Source: Bin87 sp963663945 (lineage in GTDB: Bacteria > Chloroflexota > Dehalococcoidia > Lucifugimonadales > UBA3495). From it: 64,000 nucleotides of DNA. The position numbers and the translations under genes were made by a program. The notes beneath the pieces are model-generated. The model made no database searches. It was not told where the DNA came from and saw only the letters and a list, made by a program, of their open reading frames with translations. The stretch is from assembly GCA_963663945.1 (NCBI GenBank), contig OY760687.1, positions 3,348,001 through 3,412,000 on the forward strand, read 5' to 3'. Position 1 is the first letter of the stretch; every line of letters starts with the position of its first letter. Positions 1 through 7,912 of this stretch are shown here, piece by piece.

Positions 1-330
1 ATCCCGCATGATCTCCAGTCGGCGTTCCACGGTACGTCCGCCCCACATGGCGTCGCAGAAGTCCATCAGGCCGTCCAGGTGCAGGAACCGGTTGACCAGC
101 GCCGGGACAACCATCAGCAGCGCGATGGCCAGCAGAGTGCGGGCCAGGATCGGGGATACCAGGATGAACAGCCCGACCAGCCCGACCAGCATCAGCCCGT
201 ATAGCAGGCCGACGCAGGGGTACCAGCCCCGGGAGCGGGAGATTTCGGCGTCGGTGGGCTTAGCCACCCCGACCGGCAGCAGCGTCAGGAAGGACAGCGC
301 CACCAGGGATGGGGCGAACAAATAGCGCAT
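1..330 (-). CDS. cobS: Adenosylcobinamide-GDP ribazoletransferase CobS (partial, N-terminal 110 residues)
   Basis: CobS is an integral membrane enzyme that joins alpha-ribazole to adenosylcobinamide-GDP, the last joining step of cobalamin nucleotide-loop assembly. The open frame starts at the ATG at 328-330 and runs off the left edge without a stop, so only the N-terminus is here. Family marks are the hydrophobic FLTLLPVG start, the HLDGLMDFCDAMWGG segment near residue 85 (family pattern HLDGLxDxxDxxxG, metal and substrate site) and ERRLEIMRD after it. Two long hydrophobic stretches are visible. It follows cobT on the same strand with about 105 bp between them and is the last visible member of the riboswitch-controlled cob operon. 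Confidence 0.9.
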   Translation of the reverse strand, partial: MRYLFAPSLVALSFLTLLPVGVAKPTDAEISRSRGWYPCVGLLYGLMLVGLVGLFILVSPILARTLLAIALLMVVPALVNRFLHLDGLMDFCDAMWGGRTVERRLEIMRD

Positions 331-436
331 GTTTTACCGCGATGCGCAGAATGATCGGAAACACATCCTGTTTATCCGGCTCATCATGTATATCCCGGTG
401 AATCGAGGCTCTTGACGGGGCTGGCGTTTCGGTTCG

Positions 437-1507
437 CTAACCGTCCTCGCGGTCGGAGACGCCAGCCTCGGCGAAGGTTGCCATTTCCGCCAGGGTTTTG
501 GCTGCGGCCTCAATGATGGGCATGGCCAGGGCCGCACCGGTGCCCTCGCCCAGGCGCATGTCCATGTCGAGCAGAGGCGACAATCCCATGGCCTGCAGGC
601 CGACGTTGTGGCCCGGCTCCACGGAGCGGTGCGCGGCGATGTAGCGTTGGGCGATGTTCGGGCAGAGTCGCCAGGCGATGAGGGCCGCCGCGCCGCTGAT
701 GAACCCATCGACGACGACCGCGCAGTTGCGTGCGGCCGCGCCCAGCATGACGCCGGCCAGCACGCCGATCTCGAACCCGCCAACCTTGGTCAGCACGTCC
801 AGGCCGTCGCCGCCGTCGGGCTGGTTGGTTTCCAGGGCGCGGCGGATGGTGGCGATCTTGCCTTCCAGAGCGGCGTCATCTACACCGGTTCCCCTGCCGG
901 TGACTGTTGCCACGTCGGCGCCGGTGACGGCGGCGGTGATGGCGGCCGACGGCGTGGTGTTGCCGATGCCCATGTCGCCCCCGGCGATGAGGTTGGCCCC
1001 CGCGTCGGCCTGCTCGTTGGCGGCGTTGATGCCGATCTCCAGGCAGCGGACGGCATCCTCCCGGCTCATGGCGGGGCCGCGGGCGATGTTGCCGGCGCCG
1101 TAGCCGACCTTGGAGATGGTGAGGCCGGGCTGCGGGTCAAGGTCCACGGCGACGCCGGCGTCGATGACGGAGATGTTTGCGCCGGCGTGGCGGGCCAGCG
1201 CGTTGATGGCCGCGCCGCCGGCCACGAAGTTGAACACCATCTGTGGCGTGACCTCGGCGGGGTAGGCCGATACGCCCTCGCTGGCGACCCCATGGTCGCC
1301 GGCCACCACGATGACCGCCTTGCCGGTGATCTCCGGTATCGGCTGGCCGAGTATGCCCGCCAGTTGAATGGACAGGGTCTCCAGCCGGCCCAAGCTGCCG
1401 GGCGGCTTGGTGAGCACGCCCTGTCGGGCCTCGGCGGCAGCCACGGCGGCGGCGTCCAGCGGCCCGATGGCGGCGATGGTCTGGTCAACCAATGGTGAGA
1501 TGCTCAT
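437..1507 (-). CDS. cobT: Nicotinate-nucleotide--dimethylbenzimidazole phosphoribosyltransferase CobT
   Basis: CobT makes alpha-ribazole phosphate from dimethylbenzimidazole (or another base) and nicotinate mononucleotide, supplying the lower ligand that CobS attaches. At 356 residues it has the usual family length. Visible marks are TKPPGSLGRLE near residue 34, the VVVAGDHGVASEGVSAYP segment near residue 66, GGDMGIGNTTPSAA in the middle (most relatives have GEMGIGNTT, so Glu is replaced by Asp), and MRLGEGTGAALA near the C-terminus, whose Glu corresponds to the catalytic base. It lies between cobO and cobS in the minus-strand cob operon. The 136 bp gap to cobO holds a palindromic repeat. Confidence 0.96.
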   Translation of the reverse strand: MSISPLVDQTIAAIGPLDAAAVAAAEARQGVLTKPPGSLGRLETLSIQLAGILGQPIPEITGKAVIVVAGDHGVASEGVSAYPAEVTPQMVFNFVAGGAAINALARHAGANISVIDAGVAVDLDPQPGLTISKVGYGAGNIARGPAMSREDAVRCLEIGINAANEQADAGANLIAGGDMGIGNTTPSAAITAAVTGADVATVTGRGTGVDDAALEGKIATIRRALETNQPDGGDGLDVLTKVGGFEIGVLAGVMLGAAARNCAVVVDGFISGAAALIAWRLCPNIAQRYIAAHRSVEPGHNVGLQAMGLSPLLDMDMRLGEGTGAALAMPIIEAAAKTLAEMATFAEAGVSDREDG

Positions 1508-1524
1508 GAATATTCCCGGCTCCT

Positions 1525-1615
1525 GTCATTGCGAGCGCAGCGTGGCAATCTCGTCAGGGCAACAGCCATCGCCACGGGAACGGGATCGCCACGTCGCTGC
1601 GCTCCTCGCGATGAC
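1525..1615. repeat. Intergenic inverted repeat of the GTCATTGCGAGCGCAGCG type
   Basis: The two ends are inverted copies of each other: GTCATTGCGAGCGCAGCG begins at 1525, and the reverse complement of the right end reads GTCATCGCGAGGAGCGCAGC. The element fills most of the cobT-cobO gap. Read through, such repeats give short peptides of the HCERSVAIS/LLAMT kind that turn up in intergenic DNA of many bacteria, so I treat it as a small MITE- or REP-like element with no gene. As RNA inside the cob transcript it would fold into a long hairpin. Confidence 0.75.
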
Positions 1616-1643
1616 GATCACCCATACGGCGGCTGCGCCCAGC

Positions 1644-2213
1644 TCAGAACTCGATGCCCGGTTGGGCCTTGATGCCGGCGTCGTAGGGGTGCTTGACGAC
1701 GTTCATTTCGGTGACCAGGTCGGCGTATTCGACCAGGGCTTCGGGCGCGTGGCGGCCGGTGATGATGACGTGCTGCATCTCGGGACGGGCCTTGAGGGCG
1801 TCGACAACGTCCTCAACCGGCAGCCAGCCGTAGTGCATGGGGTAGGTGAACTCGTCGAGAATCACCAGGTCGAACTCGCCGGCGGCGATGACCTCCTTGG
1901 CGTCCTCCCACAGCGCCCGGGCCAGATCTGCGCTGGCGTCCAGGTCCTGGGAACGCCAGGTGAAGCCGTCGCCCATGGCGCGCACGGTGACGCCCATCTT
2001 CTCGGCGGCGCGCTGCTCACCGAAGTTGGCGGTGGTGTGCTTGATGAATTGGAGCATCACGACCTTCATGTCGCGGCCCCAGGCCCGCATCAGCACGCCC
2101 ATGGCGGCGGTGGTCTTGCCCTTGCCGTTGCCGGTGTTGACGATGACGAGGCCCTTGTTGATGCGGGGGCCGCGAACCGACTGCGGGCCGTGGCGCGTTT
2201 CCTGCGTAGTCAT
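1644..2213 (-). CDS. cobO: Cob(I)yrinic acid a,c-diamide adenosyltransferase CobO/CobA
   Basis: This enzyme transfers the adenosyl group of ATP to the cobalt of a reduced corrinoid, making the adenosylated form needed by later nucleotide-loop steps. At 189 residues it is typical of the CobA/CobO/BtuR family. The P-loop TGNGKGKTT lies at residues 27-35, followed by MGVLMRAWGRDMKVVMLQF, a DLVILDEFTYPMHYGWL segment (Walker B-like) and the conserved VIITGRHAPEALVEYADLVTEM. The C-terminal HPYDAGIKAQPGIEF is also diagnostic. It is a cytosolic enzyme encoded in the cob operon, 42 bp downstream of the Uma2 gene. Confidence 0.96.
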   Translation of the reverse strand: MTTQETRHGPQSVRGPRINKGLVIVNTGNGKGKTTAAMGVLMRAWGRDMKVVMLQFIKHTTANFGEQRAAEKMGVTVRAMGDGFTWRSQDLDASADLARALWEDAKEVIAAGEFDLVILDEFTYPMHYGWLPVEDVVDALKARPEMQHVIITGRHAPEALVEYADLVTEMNVVKHPYDAGIKAQPGIEF

Positions 2214-2255
2214 GTGAGCATCACTCCTGCATTGCTTTCATCAAACTGATCAAGA

Positions 2256-2930
2256 TCACGGGACGTTGTCGAAAATGCGCTCGCGCACGTTGAAGGCGAA
2301 GCCGGGCAGCACGTCGCCGCCGCCCAGCATATCCGGGTCCTGCAGGATCTCCGGCTCCGCGCTGGGGCGGTATACGGTGACGCGACGCAGGCGGGCGTTG
2401 ATCACCCAGACCAGGCGCGCGCCGCCGTCAAGATAACGGCGCACCTTGTCTTCCAACTCTGGCCCCCGGTTGGAGGGTGACGCTATTTCAACTAGAAAAT
2501 CTGGAACCACGGCCCTGAAGGGTCTGCGAGCCTCTTCGGGCAACGAGTTCCAGCGTTCTGCGGACATCCACCAGGCGTCCGGACACAGCATAGAGCCGTC
2601 AGGAAGAATGAACATGGACGTGGGCCCGCCGGCCCGCCCTCCATGCTCGCGCGCTCGGAACACAAGATCGGCCGTGATCTCGGCTTCGTGCCAATCTCCC
2701 GGAATCCCGGTGGGGGACATTATTTTCAGTTCTCCTTGCGCGGTGATCTCAAAATCACCCACTGCATCCTGGTTCCGACCTGCGAACTCTTGGAGCCAAC
2801 CATCCAACTCCGGACTCTCCAGGGTTAGCCCGAACTCGGACAGCGGGATCAGCACGTAGCCCTCAAAGTCAGAGGGCTTCCTCACGCTGATGGGCGCTTT
2901 GGAGGGAGCTTTAGCCGGCGCAGTGGTCAT
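2256..2930 (-). CDS. Uma2 family putative endonuclease, embedded in the cob operon
   Basis: The 224-residue product belongs to the Uma2 (DUF820) family, which has a PD-(D/E)xK nuclease fold and unknown cellular role. Visible core residues are PDFLVEIASPSNRGPELEDK (Asp, Glu and Lys spaced as in the fold) and the family ending GGDVLPGFAFNVRERIF. The frame is open further upstream, but I start at the ATG at 2928-2930 because it overlaps the cobB stop as ATGA, giving translational coupling. Its presence between cobB and cobO says nothing clear about cobalamin; Uma2 genes scatter widely in Chloroflexota and Cyanobacteria, and four more lie in this window. Confidence 0.9.
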   Translation of the reverse strand: MTTAPAKAPSKAPISVRKPSDFEGYVLIPLSEFGLTLESPELDGWLQEFAGRNQDAVGDFEITAQGELKIMSPTGIPGDWHEAEITADLVFRAREHGGRAGGPTSMFILPDGSMLCPDAWWMSAERWNSLPEEARRPFRAVVPDFLVEIASPSNRGPELEDKVRRYLDGGARLVWVINARLRRVTVYRPSAEPEILQDPDMLGGGDVLPGFAFNVRERIFDNVP

Positions 2931-4309
2931 TCGGTATTTCCTCCGTTCGCCGCCGCGCAGGTGTCCACGAACCGTTTCGCCAGGCCCGGCCGGCTGCCCA
3001 GGTGGACATGGATGTAGGAGGCCCACACGCTGCCGGCGCGGAAGCCCTCGGGCCGACCGTTCTGGTTGACCACCTGGTAGGCGGCGCTGGCGGCGTCGGG
3101 CGGATCCTGCAGCACCGACCAGTGGAACTCGTGGCCGCGCACCTGCTGTCCGGCGGTGAGCAGCGGGCCGTCTCCGCAGGCCGCCACCTCGCGGTAACCC
3201 AGATGCAGCCGCCGGCCCTCCATGGAAGACACAACCGGAATTGCGCCGACCATGGGGAACTGCTGGCCGTCCAGGTCGGAGAGGCTGCGCCCCAAGTACA
3301 TCAGGCCGCCGCACTCGGCATATATGGGCAGGCCGCGCGCGACGGCCCGCCGCATCGATTCCAGCATGCCGGCGTTGCCGGAGAGATCTTCGGCGAACAG
3401 TTCGGGGAAGCCGCCACCCAGGTACACGCCGCCCACGCCGTCGGGCAATGACTCGTCGTCCAGCGGCGAGAAGGGCACGATCTCGGCGCCCCAGGCTGCC
3501 AGCAGGTCCAGTGAGTCCTGGTAGTAGAACGAGAATGCCCGATCCTGGGCCACGGCAATGGCAGCACGAGGAGCCTGCGGCGTCGCCGGGAAGACGCCCT
3601 CGGACGTCGCCCGGGGCCGGCCGGCGGTGGCCGCGATGCGGGTGATTGCATCTAGGTCGATGGTCCGCTCGATCTGCGCGTTGAGGGCGTCGTACCAGTC
3701 GTTCATGACGGTGCCCTCGGCGGTGGGGATCAGGCCCAGGTGGCGCTCCGGCTGCACCAGGTCGTCGCGGCGGGGCAGCCAGCCCACCACGGGGAGGCCG
3801 GTGGTGGCCTCGATCTGCGGCTGGCAGAACTCCAGGTGCCGCTCGCTGCCCACGCCGTTGAGGATCACGCCAGCCACGCGCAGGTCGGGGTCGAACTGCT
3901 GGTAGCCCAACACCTCGGCGGCTACGCTGCGGGCGACCTTGCCGGCGTCGGCGATCAGGATCACCGGTGCGTCCAGGAGCTTGGCCAGCTCGGCCGTGGA
4001 GCCGTCCTCGTCCAGCGACGAGTGACCGTCGAACACGCCCATTACGCCCTCGACCACCGCGATGTCCGCCGCGCCGGCGGCCCGGTGGAACAGCTCGGAG
4101 ACCACGGGATGGGGCAGCATCCAGGTGTCCAGATTGCGCGAGGGAACGCCACAGGCGATGGTGTGGTACGAGGGGTCGATGTAGTCGGGGCCGGCCTTGA
4201 AGGGCTGGACCCGCATCCCGCGGCGGGCCAGCGCGCCCATCACGCCACTGGCGATGGTGGTCTTGCCGACGCCGGAGCGGACGCCAGCGATGACTACGGC
4301 GGAGGTCAT
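2927..4309 (-). CDS. cobB: Cobyrinate a,c-diamide synthase CobB/CbiA
   Basis: This glutamine-dependent enzyme amidates the a and c carboxylates of cobyrinic acid or hydrogenobyrinic acid using ATP. At 460 residues it has the full two-domain form: an N-terminal dethiobiotin-synthetase-like ATPase with GVRSGVGKTT at residues 9-18 and KAGPDYIDPSYH just after, and a C-terminal class I glutamine amidotransferase with the nucleophile Cys in YAECGGLMYLG near residue 333. The ending HVHLGSRPGLAKRFV is typical. Its stop overlaps the Uma2 start by four bases. Upstream is a 200 bp gap with a palindromic repeat, then the riboswitch-linked unknown gene. Confidence 0.96.
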   Translation of the reverse strand: MTSAVVIAGVRSGVGKTTIASGVMGALARRGMRVQPFKAGPDYIDPSYHTIACGVPSRNLDTWMLPHPVVSELFHRAAGAADIAVVEGVMGVFDGHSSLDEDGSTAELAKLLDAPVILIADAGKVARSVAAEVLGYQQFDPDLRVAGVILNGVGSERHLEFCQPQIEATTGLPVVGWLPRRDDLVQPERHLGLIPTAEGTVMNDWYDALNAQIERTIDLDAITRIAATAGRPRATSEGVFPATPQAPRAAIAVAQDRAFSFYYQDSLDLLAAWGAEIVPFSPLDDESLPDGVGGVYLGGGFPELFAEDLSGNAGMLESMRRAVARGLPIYAECGGLMYLGRSLSDLDGQQFPMVGAIPVVSSMEGRRLHLGYREVAACGDGPLLTAGQQVRGHEFHWSVLQDPPDAASAAYQVVNQNGRPEGFRAGSVWASYIHVHLGSRPGLAKRFVDTCAAANGGNTE

Positions 4310-4332
4310 ATCAGCACCATGTGATCACGCAT

Positions 4333-4482
4333 GCGCACCCGCATTTCATTTCACATCGATGCACAGGATAGACAGGATTGGGTTTATCGTTCTGGATACG
4401 TCATCCCTCGTGACCATACGGTGAATAGAACCTCCGGTCAGTATCCGATGCATCCTGTTGATCCTGTTCATCGATGTAAATT
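4333..4482. repeat. Imperfect inverted repeat with ACAGGAT units
   Basis: The left arm, near 4349-4380, contains ACATCGATG followed by two ACAGGAT units. The right arm, 4450-4480, is its inverted copy with CATCCTGTTGATCCTGTT and CATCGATGT. The middle has no matching arms. The design (short GGAT-containing units repeated within each arm of a long hairpin) resembles the larger family at 6536, 10336, 24259, 26693 and 29529, but the sequence differs, so I keep it separate. It fills the gap between the unknown gene and cobB and would be transcribed with the operon. I see no coding signal in it. Confidence 0.7.
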
Positions 4483-4513
4483 CGCCCGCCAGCTATGCCG
4501 ATGGGGGACGGCC

Positions 4514-4954
4514 CTACGGGTGCTCGCCGGCGGACCCGTAGGCCTCGGCGGGCAGGTCGATCTTGCTGGGGTACTTGTCCAGCAGGGCCATGAAGAAGCC
4601 GTGGCGCGGCGGGTTGGTGGCGTCGTCCTCCGACTTGCGCAGGTAAACCCGCATGGCCGGGTGGCCTTCGCCGTCGCGCATCCAAAGCTGGTACGAAGGG
4701 AGCCCCTGGTCGTTGGTGGTGTGGATGAACTCGGCCTCGCGGATCTTGGACATGTCCAGGTGCATGTGGGTGCCGCCGGGCACCATGAGGGTCACGATGC
4801 GCCCGTCCGGAGTGAAGCGCAGGTCGTCGAAGTCCATGTAGACCTCGGCAGAGGCGGCGGTGCTTTCCAACATCACCACAACCTCGTTGAAACCGATGCC
4901 GTCGACCCCGTCGCGGCATTCTTCGAGTATCTCGCGGAGCATGACGTCGCTCAT
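4514..4954 (-). CDS. Unknown protein, first gene behind the cobalamin riboswitch
   Basis: I do not recognise this 146-residue protein with certainty. It is soluble, has no signal peptide or membrane segment, and reads as an alpha/beta protein: a short N-terminal helix region, then strands around SAEVYMDFDDLRFTPDGRIV and VTLMVPGGTHMHLDM, then SYQLWMRDGEGHPAMRVYL. The pattern of a His-rich strand followed by a D-x-x-G-x-x-x-x-x-V-Y-L strand recalls ChuX/HutX-like haem proteins, but that is a weak guess. The start at 4952-4954 has a clear AGAGGTGA ribosome site. It is the first gene after the riboswitch terminator and precedes cobB, so its expression should fall when cobalamin is plentiful. Confidence 0.8.
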   Translation of the reverse strand: MSDVMLREILEECRDGVDGIGFNEVVVMLESTAASAEVYMDFDDLRFTPDGRIVTLMVPGGTHMHLDMSKIREAEFIHTTNDQGLPSYQLWMRDGEGHPAMRVYLRKSEDDATNPPRHGFFMALLDKYPSKIDLPAEAYGSAGEHP

Positions 4955-5125
4955 GCAGTCACCTCTCAGTTGGCGTAGCGCCCGGGCCGTGCGACGGGTG
5001 CGTTGGGTCGATTATCACCCAGCGGCGACGGCAAGGCAAATTGATGAAAGCGCGCCCCGACGGGCCGATGGAGGAGGAACCGGTCCGCCGGAGCAGCGCA
5101 GGGAGGAGTCATTGATTGCTGCAAC

Positions 5126-5156
5126 AAAAAAACCCGACTGCACTTTTGCGGTCGGG
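5126..5156 (-). terminator. Rho-independent terminator in the riboswitch expression platform
   Basis: Read on the minus strand, the arms CCCGACCGCA and TGCAGTCGGG enclose a short AAAG-type loop and are followed directly by a run of seven T. It stands between the riboswitch aptamer and the unknown gene at 4514-4954, where an intrinsic terminator would act as the off state of a transcriptional riboswitch. Confidence 0.88.
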
Positions 5157-5239
5157 TAACGGAGCCTGAGGCTGGGAGCCGGTCTTGCTGTGGGTCTACC
5201 GGGATTCCGCCCACTCGTTCCACGAAGTGCAGCTGGAAC

Positions 5240-5482
5240 ACACCTGCTGGCAGGCCTCCTGGCTGATGGCTGATAGCGACGCTCCTCCGCCTTCCCGTCC
5301 GCTCGATAGCGGATAGTGGCTTGCGATCGCATCCTGATGATGCGAAAGGGAGGGCGTCTCGCCAATTACAGTGGCGGGACCGCACCGGACTTACACCGGA
5401 TTTCCTTTTCAGCCCGTTGTGCGCGAACGAATGGGTGCGCTACTAACGGGCCACCGGCAGGCGTTTACGGTTCAGTTGTTAA
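5240..5482 (-). promoter_or_regulatory. Cobalamin (adenosylcobalamin-class) riboswitch
   Basis: On the minus strand this leader carries the conserved pieces of a cobalamin riboswitch in order: a GGAAATCCGGTGTAAGTCCG core stretch (about 5385-5404), GGTCCCGCCACTGTAA (about 5366-5381), and the B12-box-like AGCCAGGAGGCCTGCC (5249-5264). A variable domain lies between the last two. The core matches the consensus aptamer closely. It sits between a promoter (5490-5518) and an intrinsic terminator (5126-5156), upstream of the unknown gene and cobB-cobO-cobT-cobS. Binding of cobalamin should therefore favour termination. The exact 5' edge is approximate. Confidence 0.95.
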
Positions 5483-5489
5483 CGATTTC

Positions 5490-5518
5490 AGGTTATCAGG
5501 CGGGGCGGGAGGTGTCAA
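5490..5518 (-). promoter_or_regulatory. Predicted sigma-70-type promoter of the cob operon
   Basis: On the minus strand a perfect TTGACA (5513-5518) stands 17 bases before TAACCT (5490-5495), a poor -10 match. The predicted transcript would start just upstream of the riboswitch aptamer, which supports the call. The position is inferred from sequence only. Confidence 0.5.
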
Positions 5519-5579
5519 ACTGCGGTAGGGCATGCTCAGGCTCGGTCGGGCTCGCCGCGTTGGACGTTGGGCAGCCCGA

Positions 5580-6497
5580 CTACGCCTGGGCCACGTCCGC
5601 CTCGCTGGCGCCGGTCAGTTCGTAGGCTCGGTTGATGAATGTCCCGACAGCCAGGTTGATCTCCTCGCGGAAACGGTCTCTATCGACGTCGTTCATACGG
5701 AATGCGGTACCGCTGTACCGGTAGTTTACGGCGTAGAGGGTGAGCCAGTTGTCCGGCCCCCCGGCGTAGCCGGCGTTTGGAAACGAGGTGTAGTCGATCA
5801 TCGATCGTAGCTGCGCCGCCGCCAGCGTGTCGGCCTCGGCGGGGTCGCGGAGGATTTGGCCGGCGACCTCTCGCAGGTCATGTACCGCGCGGTATTCCAG
5901 GCCGGCCGCCGACAGCCACGCCTTGATGGCATTCTCCACGGCCTGCTGGGCGTGGAAGCCGTACATCTCCTGGTCGCTGTCGTCAAAGTCAACCAAGCGA
6001 TGAAATGCCCGCATGTGGCGGTACGCGGCCTGGAGCCGTTCTTTCACGTCCGGCCAGCTGTCGGGATATCCGTCCTCGTAGGTTCCGGAAAGGTCAAGGT
6101 TCTCGTCGCTCATCAATACTCCGTCCCGCATCGCCTGCGCGGCCACATGGTTTTTGGCGCGGCGGCAGTAGTTGAACGTCCGCGCATCCATGGTGACCAC
6201 GTCGAGGCGGAGGCGCGGCGGATGGTCGCGGAAGTACTCGCGGGCAACTCTGGTAGCCAGACCCCTGCCAGCAGCCGGGCCGGCCTCGGATATGATCAGC
6301 AGATCGACGTCGGAGTTCGGGCGGTGATCGCCCCGGGCCCGGGAGCCGAACAATATCACTGTGTCCGGCGTCACCGCGGACTGTACCGCCCGGGCGACTT
6401 CAACGCCGATCCGGTCGGGGGCGCTTACCTGGCCAATGGCGCGTTCCATCATTTGACCATTTCCTACAACCATTTCCGAGGGAGGGAGATAGTCCAT
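5580..6497 (-). CDS. MNT-HEPN fusion: nucleotidyltransferase domain joined to a HEPN domain
   Basis: The N-terminal half is a minimal nucleotidyltransferase (pol-beta fold) with ILFGSRARGDHRPNSDVDLL, holding the GS motif and the DxD metal pair. The C-terminal half is a HEPN-like helical domain with YGFHAQQAVENAIKAWL and an HDLREVAGQIL stretch. In MNT/HEPN toxin-antitoxin pairs the MNT protein is usually a separate antitoxin that adenylylates the HEPN RNase; here both are in one 305-residue chain. The frame opens at 6497, but the ATG at 6450-6452 has a better ribosome site (GGAAATGG), so the true start may be there. Its stop lies about 60 bp before the cob promoter on the same strand. Confidence 0.85.
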   Translation of the reverse strand: MDYLPPSEMVVGNGQMMERAIGQVSAPDRIGVEVARAVQSAVTPDTVILFGSRARGDHRPNSDVDLLIISEAGPAAGRGLATRVAREYFRDHPPRLRLDVVTMDARTFNYCRRAKNHVAAQAMRDGVLMSDENLDLSGTYEDGYPDSWPDVKERLQAAYRHMRAFHRLVDFDDSDQEMYGFHAQQAVENAIKAWLSAAGLEYRAVHDLREVAGQILRDPAEADTLAAAQLRSMIDYTSFPNAGYAGGPDNWLTLYAVNYRYSGTAFRMNDVDRDRFREEINLAVGTFINRAYELTGASEADVAQA

Positions 6498-6535
6498 CCG
6501 CTGCGATTTGGACCCGGTGCGCTCAGGCGTACCCA

Positions 6536-6650
6536 GTCTGGCGGCAGGGAAATGTCAGAATCTGGATTGGCCGGATTGAGACCATTTGGGGCAGAGCGCT
6601 CCCAATCCTGCTTCTGACAAACTACCCGAAGTGGGTACGTGTGAGGCCCG
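6536..6650. repeat. Long palindromic repeat family, copy 1 (short form)
   Basis: The left arm starts TGTCAGAATCTGGATTG at 6553 and the right arm ends CAATCCTGCTTCTGACA at 6619; a GGGTACGTGTGAG tail follows. The middle GAGACCATTTGGGGCAGAG is nearly the same as in the copy at 26693. It lacks some inner units of the larger copies. It lies in the gap between the asparaginase-like gene and the MNT-HEPN gene and has no coding signal. Confidence 0.8.
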
Positions 6651-6702
6651 GTATGGTCTCGATTCTAACACCGGGCCTGCGCACGGATGGTCCTCGATGC
6701 CA

Positions 6703-7713
6703 TCAGTACTCCAGCATCATTCGCTGCAGTTCGGCCGGGTCTTTGGTCTGCGTCAGGCCAAGCATCAGCAGGATGCGCGCCTTCTTGGGGTGCAGGTTGT
6801 CGGCCACGATGTAGCCCTCCTCGGTGAAGCGGCGCGTCTGTACGACCCGTCCGGTGCCGACGTGGGTGGACAGCACCACGGGGATGCCGGCTTCCTGGGC
6901 GTTTTTCAGGCCGGCCATGAACGTGGACGGCGAACCGCCGCTGCCCAGACCGGCGGCCACAATCCCGTCCACGCCGTCCGCCACCAGGGCGTCGATGACC
7001 GTGCTGCCGGCGCCGGCGTAGCCGTAAGCGATGTCGACCCGCGGCAACGCCGCGACACCGGACACGTCGAACTCGGAATCCGCGGTATGCCGGCGCTCCG
7101 GCCGGCGGTAATAGATCACCTGGCCGTCGGCGTCGGCGTAGCCCAGGAAGCCCATGTGGCCGGACTGGAAGGTCTCCACCCGGTAGGAGTCGGTCTTGGT
7201 AACGTCCCGGGCGGACTGGATCTCGTTGTTCAGCACCACCAGCGCGCCGCGGTCGGCGGACTGGGGCGCGGCGGCGATCCGCACCGCGTCCAGCAGGTTG
7301 TTGTCGGCGTCGGTGCCCATGGCCGAAGGCGGACGCATGGCGCCGGTGACCGCCACGGGCCGGCGGTCCCGCACGGTGAGGTTGAGGAAATAGGCCGTCT
7401 CCTCCAGCGTGGCGGTCCCGTGGGTCACGGCGGCGCCGGCGGCGTCGGGGTCGGCGACGAACTGCTCGTTGATGCGATTGGCCAGGGTGAGCCAGTGGGG
7501 CGGATAGACCTCGGTGCTGCCCACGTTGATCACCTGCTCCGGTATGACCTCGGCCAGCTCGTTGGCCTCCGGAACCCGGGCCAGCATTTCGTGGATGGTC
7601 AGCTGCTGTCCCCGGTAGCTGTAGTTGGAGAAATCGGTGCGAGATTCGCCGACGAATGAGATGGTGCCCCCCGTGCCAAACAGATACACTCGGCGTCCAG
7701 GTTCGTATGCCAT
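6703..7713 (-). CDS. L-asparaginase family protein with a substituted active-site Asp
   Basis: Type I/II asparaginases hydrolyse L-asparagine to aspartate and ammonia using two threonines and an Asp-Lys pair. This 336-residue protein has family length and the N-terminal FGTGGTIS motif (first catalytic Thr), VTHGTATLEETAYFL with the second Thr near residue 100, GAMRP and GRDVTKT-like ARDVTKT with the conserved Lys. In characterised enzymes the second motif reads HGTDTxEET; here the Asp is Ala. The residue normally helps activate the nucleophile, so activity or substrate may differ. No signal peptide is evident, so it looks cytoplasmic. It is transcribed divergently from ftsH. Confidence 0.88.
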   Translation of the reverse strand: MAYEPGRRVYLFGTGGTISFVGESRTDFSNYSYRGQQLTIHEMLARVPEANELAEVIPEQVINVGSTEVYPPHWLTLANRINEQFVADPDAAGAAVTHGTATLEETAYFLNLTVRDRRPVAVTGAMRPPSAMGTDADNNLLDAVRIAAAPQSADRGALVVLNNEIQSARDVTKTDSYRVETFQSGHMGFLGYADADGQVIYYRRPERRHTADSEFDVSGVAALPRVDIAYGYAGAGSTVIDALVADGVDGIVAAGLGSGGSPSTFMAGLKNAQEAGIPVVLSTHVGTGRVVQTRRFTEEGYIVADNLHPKKARILLMLGLTQTKDPAELQRMMLEY

Positions 7714-7815
7714 TTGAAACCCCCTTGTCGAGTCGACCGGCTGGATGAAAACACCATTCTACGCCGGCCGGCGCGGCTGACTGGCGACGAATCCCGACGG
7801 CTGACGACGCTAACT

Positions 7816-7844
7816 TTGCAAATTAGTCCACGCGCGGGTAGTAT
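7816..7844 (+). promoter_or_regulatory. Possible promoter of ftsH
   Basis: TTGCAA (7816-7821) and TAGTAT (7839-7844) are 17 bases apart, about 70 bases before the ftsH start, in the gap between two divergent genes. A second -10-like TATACT overlaps at 7842. Sequence-only inference. Confidence 0.35.
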
Positions 7845-7912
7845 ACTTGGCCAGTCTGGGTGATTTACTTGCGCCGCAGCGCAGCCGTGCACTCTCCAAC
7901 GGCAGGAATGTT

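Noticed and set aside
608..1498. A 296-residue plus-strand frame over cobT
   Set aside because: Antisense shadow of cobT with Gly/Val/Asp-rich sequence and no family marks.
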